Part shown: piece after piece, positions 11,001 through 23,000 of the stretch
Layout of the letters: every line of letters begins with the position of its first letter
How positions within the stretch are numbered: the stretch's first letter is position 1
Assembly: GCA_011037195.1 (NCBI GenBank)
Contig: JAAEAF010000115.1
Span: 62,001 to 126,000, forward strand
Length of the DNA stretch: 64,000 nucleotides
Source of the DNA: Triatoma infestans
Taxonomy: Eukaryota > Arthropoda > Insecta > Hemiptera > Reduviidae
Direction of reading: 5' to 3'
Position numbers and translations under genes: made by a program
The notes under the pieces: model-generated
Seen by the model: the letters and a program-made list of their open reading frames with translations, nothing else
Told to the model about the DNA's origin: nothing
The model's database searches: none

Positions 11001-14000
11001 TTAAGGAATTTGTCAGCAGTTTGCAATACCTCTAACCTGGCTTCATCTGGCGAATAAACGGAATCATATCTTCATTCATTCATTCATTTCAAGTGATACC
11101 ACAAGCTAGCTCAACTTTATAGACATAAAACTTACCAGAAATAATGACAAAATAGACTAGGATTTACAGAAAACCCTTTCCAACTGACACCGCAATACCT
11201 TCCAGCTTCCATCATCCCACTCAACACAAACTAGCAGCCCTCAGGCACCTAACTAACAGGCCAGAAACTATACCACTCACAGCGACCAACTACAAACAAG
11301 AACTTAACATCATATACACCATAGCCACAAAAAACGGATACCCTGCTAGCGGTGTCGACATATTATTAAGAACAAACCAAGACCGCAACCAAGACGAAAA
11401 CGCCCCCAACACCCAACATATTCGCCACTTTCACATACTAGAGAACGAGGTTTACAAACTGACTTTTTCAAAAACGGAGAACAGCATTCAGAACTAACAA
11501 TAAACAAAATATGCACACATACAGAAACAACCAGCCCGTATGACAAAAGTGGTATGTACAAACTCTCTTGCCCAGAATGTAATTGCACGTACATAGGCCA
11601 GACCGGAAGACGCCTCAAGGGCAGGTTTAAAGAACACCTACGCTCATACAAATACAACAAAACCGACTCCACTTATGCTAACCACCTTATACGGACAACC
11701 ACGAACCACACGTATAGAAAAACAATGTTCCTATTAAACCAAGGCACAAAAGGAAGATGAATGGATATTCTAGAAAAAATAGAAATAAACAAACAAGACT
11801 ATCCACAAAAACATAATGAATGACCAAATAAAGTATAACTCAGACCCACTCTTAGGTCATTCCTCACACCTAACTATATTACAAACATTCTACCAACTAG
11901 TATAAAAGATATATATATAACACATATAGATAAATATACAGGGTGTAACAGCAACCTCTGGCAATACTTCGGGATATGGTTTGTCACTTTATTTGGAACA
12001 AAAAATTTCTAATAAACCATGGTCCGATTCGTTCGCCTTCAAAAGTTATTCTTCATTTTGGAAAATTTTCAATTTTCCTACTTTTTCTCATAAAATTGAT
12101 TATATCTCAAAAAGTTTTTAACATAAATCATATTCAATTACATCTTTGGAAAGAGCATTAATTTCTTATAAGAAACAGAAGTTTTATTTGAATTGAATTA
12201 ATTATAAGGTTTTTCAGAGGCATTAAACTCAACTCTACAGCGCTTCGACTGTTAAAAACCATTTTTCAATAGTATTTTCTTATAAATTTCTTTAAGGCTA
12301 GCGTACGGTCCGGTTACAGAAAAAATATCTACATTTCACCAGCTTTCCAACGATAATAATATCGTGGGGTTTCTTTCTTGTTTTCTTAAAGAAAATGCGA
12401 AATAAATGTAAAAAAACTTTGGAATTGTTATCTCACGATAGAAATTCGTCTAATTCTAATAAACTGAAACATTTAGTCGTGATTTAGCTGGTCATACATT
12501 CAAAATGCCAGATTTCTTTGTCATAGAATAAGGGAGATATGGTTTTTATTTGTGGGTTTAGTAACGGCAGCGCGGAAGCTGCCGCTGAGTATGCTAGCCG
12601 TTGGCCTAACAGGAAACCATATAAGCAGCGTATCAAAGACTAGGGGAAACCGGTTCTGTGAGAATAAACTACCGAGGAAACTGAGAAAGTTGTGGCTGTA
12701 TGTCGGACGAGTAAAAAAAGGAACTTCAGAGAATCAAGTGCAGCAGTATATAAAAAAGCAACTGCCCAATGAAGAAATTGAATGTGAAAAATTGGAAAAT
12801 AAAGGCAGCTTTTCCAGCTTCGAAGTTGACTAAACTTCTGTCTAATGGATACAGTAATGAGTGCTGAGTTCTGGCCAGAAAATGTGATTATCAGACATTT
12901 TTTATTCAGAAGGCTGTCAGCTGCTGACACCTGAGCAAAAAAAATGTTTCTCGGTTGAAAAGCAATAATCTGTCTGAAGATAAATTTGTTCTCTGTACTC
13001 TGAGACATTGAGTATGCAAAGTGTCAGGCATAAAATAGAAATGTTAGAATTATTCATTAATCAATTAAGGGATGCAGATATAGTTCTTCTCTCTAAACAC
13101 TGGTTACACAAACATCATATATTAAGAAAAGATGTTGTAAGTGTAGCCTCTATTGCAGGACAAAATACAAATGTGGGGGTGTGAGTATTTATGTCAAAAT
13201 GGGCCTTGATTATGAGAATATTACTTTTCTTGAAGAGTAGGCGGAAGAATTGCATTGTGAAGTTAGCGCAATGCGTATCAAGTGTTATAATGTGATTTCC
13301 TTTGTGTATATAGATCACAAGTAAGAGGGAATTTTAATAAACTTTTAAATAAATTAGATTTAATTTGAGATTTTTTATTTCAATTTAATTGTAAAATATG
13401 CTTGTGTGGGATTTCAATTGTAAACTTCAATAATAGATGACAGAAATGTAAACAATTTAATGCTTTTACTAAACAGTTATAATTTACACATAACAAACAC
13501 AGACGCGACTGGACCGTTAAGGAAAAACTGTATTGATAATGTGATAACACACATTGACGAATGCATCACCATAACAATGGAAACTTGCTATCTGATCATA
13601 TGGCATTGTTTACAAAGTTTACAATGAAACTTAAACGGTCTTCAAATATAAAGAAATTTGCTGTATATACTCGCACAAGAACAGTTAATGAATCTTGATA
13701 TTTTTCCCCTTGTGGTGGAATGGGCCCTCACGGCTCGCCGGCGCTCCCGCCTCCTGGCCTCACACCCCCGCACTTCTTGATGAGGCTTCCATCGAGCAAG
13801 AGGCCAAACCCCCGGCTTCGATTGTGCTTGTCGCCGCCACCGAGAATGACTCCGTCTTTGAACGCTTCTCTTCGCTAACGGCCCTTCAGCTCGTAACCGC
13901 CTACTGTCTGCGCTTTCTCTTTAACTGTCGTAATCCCTCCGCTCGCCGCACCGGATTCCTCACCGCCTCCGAGATCCGATTCGCCACTCTCGCCTTAATA

Positions 14001-17000
14001 CGCCTGGCCCAATCCACGCACCTGGATAATGAAATCCAAAAGGCCCGTGACCCGCGATCTCGGCACCGCCTTGTGCGCCAACTGCATCTCTTCGTTGATG
14101 ATGAGCAAGTACTTCGCGTCGGCGGACGTCTATCGTCTGCTCCTCTACCATATGGTTTCCGCCATCCCGCCTTGCTTCCCAAGAAGCATCCGCTCACCCA
14201 GCTCATCATCGACGACGCCCACATTCGCCTCCTACACGCCGGAGCTCTCGCCACTCACGCCTATATCCGCCGCCATTATTGGATCCTGGGTGGACGCAAT
14301 GTGGTGCGCCATCGCATCGGGAAATGCAACCGGTGCTTCACCGCCAAACCGCGCCCTACCATCCAACCCATGGACAACCTCCCCCCCACAACGCGTGCAC
14401 GATACGTGGACGATTCATTCCTCATATTGAAAAACGACATAGACGTAGACAAAATAGTACATTACCTTAACAACATAAACAAGAAAATAAAATTCACATA
14501 CGAAAAAGAAACGAACAACACCCTCAACTTCTTGGACATGAAACTCACAAGAACCGACCATAAAATAGAGTACGGAATATACAGAAAAGCAACTACATCG
14601 GATGCTATCATACCGCACAATTCCAACCACCCTACCCAACACAAACTAGCTGCACTTAGACACCTAACGAACAGACTTAAATACACACCCCTCACACCCG
14701 CGAACCACGCACAAGAATTGCAGACAATCTACAAAATAGCTGAAAACAATGGGTACAATACAAACATCGTTAATAAACTCCTCAAAAACGAACCACACCA
14801 CCGAAATAGGACTGACAAAGAAACGGCAGACAAATTCGCCACATTCACATATATTGGAAGCCACACGTACAAACTCACAAATTTTTTCAAAAAACTGGGC
14901 ATTAAGACATCCTTTTGAACAAACAACAAATTAGGCAACTAAATCCGCACGCATACCGAGTTCACTGACGTGTATGACAGCAGTGGGGTTTACGAGTTGA
15001 AATGCCCGGACTGTGACAACATTTACGTGGGGCAGACCGGCAGAAAAATCAAGGAACGATTTACCGAACATATCAGATCATACAAATACAACAAAGTTGA
15101 CTCAAATTATGCCAATCACCTAAACACTAACAAACACATACCCGATGACATCACGACCAGGATGAAGCTAATACATTCTGGCCACAAAGGACGACGACTT
15201 GACATAGTAGAACAACTCGAAATATATAAACGCAAGACACGTAACTTAATAAACGAATAGACAAAATTTGCCAGTGAACCATTATTCAAAACACTCTTCC
15301 CACAATAGCAACAGAAACGCAATTACCAGTGCAAACATTACACACGCAACAAATACTAAGTGCTGGAAGAATACTCTAAACCAAATTAGAAGCTGCGAAT
15401 TTCAAAAATTAAAAAACCACTTTTTAAGTCAATTACTTAACTCCAGCTTTTCTGACTGGTACGCGGAGCTAAATTGGGAACTCCGCGGGAACAGTTATTT
15501 GGTTGACGGCACCCCGCTGCAAATAGTTAAGATGATAATGAGACTGAGAGGTGACCTGCTGAAGTTAAACAGTAGATTGTGCCTGGATGGAGAGAGAATG
15601 TGCTTTTTATGTGATGCAAGAGAGCCGGAGGACATGATCCATTTTGTTGCCATTTGCCCAGCCTATACAGATCTACGCATAAAATATCTCAATAAAAAAT
15701 TGTTGTCGCGACGGGAGTTAATATTATATCTCAATGGGGGAGGAGATTGGCATAAAATAGCAAACTATTGTTTGCCGGCTTATCGGCTACGCAATGGTAT
15801 CGTTTAGTGTTCATAAATATATAAATAAATAAAGAACTTAAATAATAATAAGCAGTAGATAACCAAAAAAAAATAATAATCTGGTATGTGGTTGGATGGA
15901 TATATGTTGGCCCATAATAATAAAATGCAAATAAACTAAAACATAGTAACATTGGCATAAAGTGGATTCTGGCAGAAATTGAAATTTGTTGTTAACTGCT
16001 ACCTGTATTTATTGTATTGTATAAATTGTGAGACGCCCCTGTTGACGGTCCAAGACCAAGTAGATAAGCGTCCTTATGCAATTAAGATGAATATTGTCTC
16101 TTTTTTAAATTATTCCGATATAATTTCTTAATTATCTTTCATAGAGGTCAATGTTTTGTTTTTTGTTCTTTTTTCTTCTTCTTTCTTTGTAATTTGCTCA
16201 TTTTATTTCTTACTTATTTACACAATAATATGTAAACTTTAATGGAAAGATTAATGTAAAATCTTCTTGTTGTTTTTGGAACATCGAAATCTTTATTTTG
16301 TTTACAAGAGAGAGAGACAAAGAGAGATTTATTTTGTATATTTTTTCTAGTTAAATAAAGACTATTTCTTCTTCTTCAAATAGTTCTTAAACGGATTTAG
16401 TTTTAGGTTTAGTTTTAAATCTACTAGGTATATATATAAATTTACTAGTTTATAAGTTACTATTTTATTTAAATTTACTAGTTTTATATATATATAGAGA
16501 GAGAGAGAGAAAGAAAAAAAAAAGTGCGTATTTGGATGATGTATGTGAATGATGATGTGATATGGTGAGTGGAATGCATAATAAACAAAAAAAAACATAT
16601 TAGGTATACATGCTTGCGAGGATGTGAATGTTGTGTGAAAAAGTGAAATAATGACTGGAATGCATAGTTATAAAAAACTTAATTATAACAATCGTTTAAT
16701 TTTAAATGAATGAATGAATTTTAAATATTAGTTTAAATCGTTATTTAATTTTATTTAAATTTATTTTGTGTATTTTATATTCTATTTTGGTTAGTAAATC
16801 TCCCTTCAACAACAGAGTTTTAAAAATTAGACCCCCACGTGTTGTGTCCATTGTAAGGAAAATTTGCCCTTTAACAACCCAAACACGTGTTTTCCCACCC
16901 AGATGGCCATATCCCTTGACCTAGTTTAAGAGTTTAGCTTTAAAATACAGTAATTCAGTTAGTGTGAAAACTAAGTTTGCTCTGTGCAAGTTGTGTTGTC

Positions 17001-20000
17001 ACACTGTCTGAAAAACGCATCCTGAAGATGGGCGAACGCCCGAAACCGGTCGATGACCACAAAATGAAGCAGGCTACCACGGAAAATGTCTCTGATGCTT
17101 TCCAGCTCTGCGGAACCAGCCACCACAACAATTAAATGAGATAACATCTAAATTAAGTGGTTCTAAAAATTTGGCAAACTTGACGCCAGTAATGGTTACT
17201 GGATGCTCCCCCTAAAGCCTCAAAGTTCGCTTTTATGCTGTTTTCAAACGCCATTTGGTAGATACAAATGGAACAGAGTACCATTTGGACTCTCCAATGC
17301 CGCAGAAATATTTCATAGGATAGTGGCTCAGACTTTTGAAAACTTACAGGGAGTTGTAACATATCAGGATGATATTCTTATTTGGGTTAATTTTAAAACC
17401 CAACTAAAAGAAAGATTAAAAGCCACCCTAAATAAAGCTAAATTGTGGCGAATTAAATTTAACAAAAGAAAACGCATTTTTTGTGCTACGCCTTTATCAT
17501 TCCTGGGGCATCGATTTTCATCAGAGGGAACGAGCATTGATCCCGAGAAAATAAAAGCCATACAAAATATGACAACACCAACATGTAAAAAATCTCTGCA
17601 ACGTGTATTAGACTTGTTAAATTTCCTTTCACAATACATAGAAACTTATTCAGACGTAATTAAACCCCTGAGAGACATTTTAAAAAAGGATAATATTTTC
17701 TATTGGGATCTTCATCTTCAAGAACGGTTTAATGAGATAAAAAATAAATTTATAACCGCACCCATTTTAAATTACTATAACCCACAAAAACAAATTAAAT
17801 TATCAGTAGATAATTCAACAGGTTTAGGAGCTGTACTATTACAAGAAGGTAAACCGTTGGCGTATGCTTCAAAAGCCCCGACCGAAACACATATAAGTTA
17901 TGCCCAAATAGAAAAAGAACTCTTGGCTATACTATTCGGCTGTATGAAATTTAGACAGTATCTATTAGGTCATGAAGAGGTGACATTAAAGACTGACCAT
18001 AAGCCTCTTATTCCAATATTTAAAAACCACTATTCAAGGTTCCAATAAGGTTACATAAAATGATTCTATAACTTCAGCATTTTCGAATTCATTTGACTTA
18101 CACTCCAGGCCGTTCGTTATATATAGCTGACTCATTATCTAGAGATTTCTCTAAAAAGAGCTGTGATAACGAAATTAAACTAGATGATGGTCTTGACATA
18201 CATTCTCAAATTCTTATAAGTTCTTTAACTATCACATCTCCAAACTTAGAGCTTATCCGTAAAGAGACAAATAATGATAGAAATCTTCTCAGCATCATGT
18301 CGTACATAACTGAAGGATGGCCAAAATATGCCAAACAAGTGAAACCTTCAATACGTCCCTTCTATGACATCAAAGATGAATTGTTTGTAGACGAAGACCT
18401 TCTATTTAAGAATAACTCTTTTGTCGTACCCGACCTATTATGTTAAACAAACTACACATCGGTCACCCCGGAATTACTCGAAATAAACTCAGAGCACGAA
18501 ATTTATTGTACTGGCCAGGTATAAGTAACGACATAGTACGGTAAAGACATAGTAAGGTATAGTACAATCATGTGAAATATGTCAAAAATATAAACTTATC
18601 TACCCATGCCAAACGATGTACCTGAACTACCTTGGATAAAGCTTAGCGCAGATACCTTTAAATTTAACAACAAAAATTATCTTCTAATAGTAGATTATAT
18701 CAATCCGATTATATAGAAGTGGAAAAATTACCTAATCTATTATCAGAAAATGTTGTTCATAAAATAAAAAGCATATTCTCTTGTCAGGAATACCAAATAC
18801 ATTAATTACAGACAGTGCCACTTGTTTTACTTCATCCTAATTTAATAAATTTACCAAGAGTGAAACATATAACTACAAGTCTACATTATCCTTAATCCAA
18901 TGGATTGGCAGAATCAGCAGTGAAAACAATTAAAAATATTATTAAAAAATGTTTAGAAAAGAAAGAAGATCCTTATTTGGCATTACTGCACCAAAGAAAT
19001 ACACCTAAAGGACATGTTCAAGCTCCTGCACAAATTTTGATGAACCGCAAACTGAATACAGCCACTAAGACATTAAGACCAAAATTGACGTCACAACAAA
19101 ATCTTAAAGGAATACCAAGACAAGACCATTTCTTAAATAAGAGGCAACCATCACAATATAAAGTGGGACAACAGGTCATGTTCAAAAAATTAATAAATAA
19201 GAACTGGATGCTAGGAAAGATTACAAGTTATCACCGCTACCGAGATCCGATGAAGAAGATAGATAATGATTATAGGAGAAACGCTACTCACATACATCCA
19301 TTAAAAACAACAAAACACTCATCATTCGTGTCAGAGGCTACACTGAATAAATAGAAACTAATACAAATGAGTCCACCAATAAATCAATTAAACCGTGCAA
19401 AAAGACAGAACAAGATTTTCTAAATAGCTTAGATAATTGTGTTACAAGGTCTGGCAGAAGGGTTATGTCCAAACATTTTAAAGATTAATGTTGACTTTAT
19501 TTGCTAATTTGTTAATTAGTTATTTTATTTGTTGCTGTCTCACAAATAAGTTTATATTAGAGTATTTTTTTTTTAAAAAAAAGGGGAAAGATGTTATATA
19601 TACATCCATGCTATTGTACACATCGATTATATACAGTAATGAGAATTGTAATAGTAGTAAGATGGACGCCAGTGTTGAATAAAGTATTTATGTGGGGACC
19701 ACAAACGTGTATTAATTAAACACCTTAAGTATTATAACTTAGCACTAAAGTATAGAAATATAGTATCACTGAAAGTAGAAAGGTATGCACGGTGCCCTAT
19801 CTAGGTATAATACTAGATATAAAATCAAATTATGGTGCCTTAATTGAGGAAAAATATGAGAAATCAAGTAGACTGTGTTATTTAATGAGACGACTGACTG
19901 ACGTACTGACCATTGAAGGACTGAATACGGTCTACGGCAGCGCATAGAACGCGGCCTACTATGCGCTGTTCCATTCAGTCATGACTTATGGCATAATGAT

Positions 20001-23000
20001 GTGGGGAAGCGCGCCTCTAACGGTGAATGCGTTCAAGTATCAGAAGAAGGTAGTGAGAATAATATGCAAGGTTAGAAAGGATACAAGTTGTCGCGAACTA
20101 TTTCCGCGATTAGACTTTCTAACACTATCCAGCTGCTGTATTCTTAAATGTGTCGTATTTGTATAAGAAAATCCAAACAAGTTTAGGCGTAGAGGGGAAG
20201 TACATAGCATAAAGACAAGGCAAAACAACTTATTGGAGGTGTGTGCACATCGAACTTCAAAATTAGAAAAAAGACGCTAAAATCTACAATTGTTTGCCTG
20301 AGTCTTCGCTTCAGGTGAGCTTATCAAAAAATAAATTTAAACAGGAACTTAAATATTTTTACAAAATAAAAATTATTACTTCATAAACGAGTACCTCTGT
20401 AAATGATGGAAACACTTTTTTGACACTGTTCTGTAACTTTGGTGCTGTGTGAATAAAGTATATGTCTATCTAACAACACTATTAAAATTTTAATATAAAG
20501 TATTTTTCATGCTATTTATATGTAAATATAAAACATGCTATTTATTACACACTATTGCACTAATGTCTAATCTAGTAATTTATAATAATTACACTTTGTC
20601 ATTAAACACAACACATAGCAACATAACCTTATAACCTCTCCACATATATAAACCAACAAGTATTACGTGTTAGTGTAACAGAAACATTACGTTGAAGTGA
20701 ACTCTCTTCACGAACTTGGTGAATTTGCTCTGGCGATGGATGAAAACCTGACATCGGTCAGGAACAATATAAATATGCATGGTACGACGGATAAAATACC
20801 AGATGTTATCCAGCATCCACATTTTCTTATTAAAAACTTCCTCTTTTTTTTCCTCTCTTTTATTGATATTTAAAATTGCACAAATACCTGGAACAAGTAA
20901 ATATGTTAAATGACAACTTAGATAACAGGAGTGTGGATTGGAAAAGGCATCAAGGCGTAATGTCACTTCAGTAACTTGAGTTATTCTATTAGCTGGTCAC
21001 TAGGCCATCTTCTCTTCAGCCGCCTGGGTGGATTGTCGGGAATAGTGATAGAAGAAAGCTGGTGAATTAAAGGATTAGGATTAGCAGTTGTGGATGAATG
21101 GAATTTAAGGAAACAAGTTTTGGCTAGATGGTTAACGAAAGGAATGTTTAGGTCAGTATGGATTCTCATAAATGTTCGTCACTCTGAAAATAGGGCAGGA
21201 CAAAATCTATGTTATTGAATCTTTCTAATACGTATTTTACATTATGAGTTATACTTTCTTTTTTTTTTAGGAAAAGATGCGGTTGCAGTGTTCGTTAGAT
21301 CCGGATAAGCCTAAAACTAAATTTTACATGAGTAACAAACTAGTCAAGCGGTTATCCAGTAAGAATATGTGAGCTGATTTCAAATAATTAACTCTTAATT
21401 TAAAATCACAATTGCTTTGATCAAGAAAATTCTAGCATAACCAGAAACAGATATTAACCTGTCGTTTTTGTTGGCAGACACCCCAACGTTTCAGTTATAG
21501 GTATCGATGTTTCAGGGATAGTTCAGCAGAAAGTGGCGATGGAAGTGGGCGAGGGACCACAGGCCAGCCCGGTGATGAGGGAGCACCTACAGAGGTTGGT
21601 AGATCTATTCCACGAAGCCATTCTGAAAGGATGTTGGCAGTATTTAAAGATCACATCTGTCAGGAAAGGGAATTATTGGAAAAATATCATGAGATGGTAA
21701 AAAATACAATAAACTATTCATAATTATCTAAGATTATACCAATATTTAAAATGTCTATCCCTTTATTACTCAGATATTTGCGAGTGCCCAAAAAGCTATG
21801 CTTGCTTCTCAGTCACAGCAATTGAAGATGTTGCATGCATTGTTGGAAAGAGAAACTTCAGATGTAATGAGACGGTTGCAAACATCTCGAAGGCAGGAAG
21901 TAAAAGCTTTGGCTAAGCAACATAGAGACAGAGACGAACTAGTCAGGTAGGTTATCATTTAAAACTTGTACAGAAATAACTCTGATTTCCATGTCGGTCA
22001 GTATAAAATCATTCACTTAAGTTATATAACCATTAGTAAATAAGATAGTTATATTATTGGACCAATAAAAACAAATCCTAGTCGCGGTAACTTCTGTTTC
22101 TTGTTAAAAATATTCTATTAATTAGAGAAAAGTGATGTAAAACATTCCCTCACGTGCTGTTTTATTTGACAGACTTACTTTAAACCTGAATCACTAAATA
22201 TTTAGTTGACACAGTGCTTATAGGTTTTTTGTCAACCCCAATGTGTGTACTCTGAATGGAAGCGTCACTAGCGTCAGTATAGCTTGTAACAACAATTTAA
22301 AGTTGAGCCTAGCTCACAGATTCTTAGAACTACCAAAAATCATTTTTCTGGTAACGTAAAGAAAAATAATGTATAGAAAATTCAAGTCATAGGTTTATAT
22401 GCGTGTAGTTAGCTTTTCCAATTTTAAAGAAAATCGTAGAAGCTGTTTTCGAGACACTTCCAACAAACTCAGAAACTTATTTAGTATATTCGCGCTTCCT
22501 TTAATCTATTTTTCATTATGTTAAATTCTGAAACTGCAGTACCACGCTAAGATGTTGGCGGCTAAATATTATATTTAATCGTTAGGTTTGAAGTTTCTTT
22601 TTATGTGATGTATATTTTATTTATTTTTGGTGTAATAGAATGAAGCGTGAAGTGGCTAGCGCAATGGTGGAAAAAGGAGTACATGAGAGAGTCAGGCTTA
22701 CAGAAATTTATGAGAAGAAAAGGGAGGAATTAGAGAGACAGCACAATGAAATCAGAAATCAACTTTCTGGAGAAAAAGCAAAGGTTGTAATTCAAGTATA
22801 ATTATAACAAAAATGAAGTAATGAGGTTACGGCGATGGGATTGTGGTTAGAGGTGTTCACTGTTCACGTAAATTGCAGGTTTGAGGTCTTTCCTTGGATT
22901 CGTGAGGTTTAATTAATGTGAATACTAATATATTATATAATAATAATAACGTATTCATTGATTATTAATAACATTCACAGTATGTTTACCAACCGCCTTT

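Larger units (their letters stand above)
17130..19722 (+). mobile_element. Ty3/gypsy retrotransposon, 5'-truncated
   Basis: Pol runs in order: RT, RNase H, integrase zinc finger, integrase core, C-terminus, polypurine tract and a short LTR, with frameshifts between blocks. The 5' LTR, gag, protease and N-terminal RT are missing. The left edge abuts the end of the PLE at 17129. It lies in the sense direction of the Plc intron. Confidence 0.8.
10262..21270 (+). other. 11-kb Plc intron packed with retroelement fragments
   Basis: The intron runs from GTATTA to TTTTAG. Recognisable pieces inside it, nearly all in the + orientation of the gene, are a LINE 3' end, two PLE fragments, a LINE ORF1/endonuclease, BEL/Pao, a nested LINE end, Ty3/gypsy with LTR, another LINE end and a MITE-like piece. 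Confidence 0.8.

Noticed and set aside
13901..14254. Minus-strand Arg-rich ORF
   Set aside because: Shadow of the GC-rich BEL/Pao coding strand.
19488..19682. Small envelope-like ORF after gypsy pol
   Set aside because: A short hydrophobic frame that runs into the polypurine tract and LTR; composition alone explains it.
21480..21515. Earlier start of Plc exon j after GGCAG
   Set aside because: That acceptor would put the following Ser/Gly-rich coding text out of frame; the acceptor at 21515 joins in frame.
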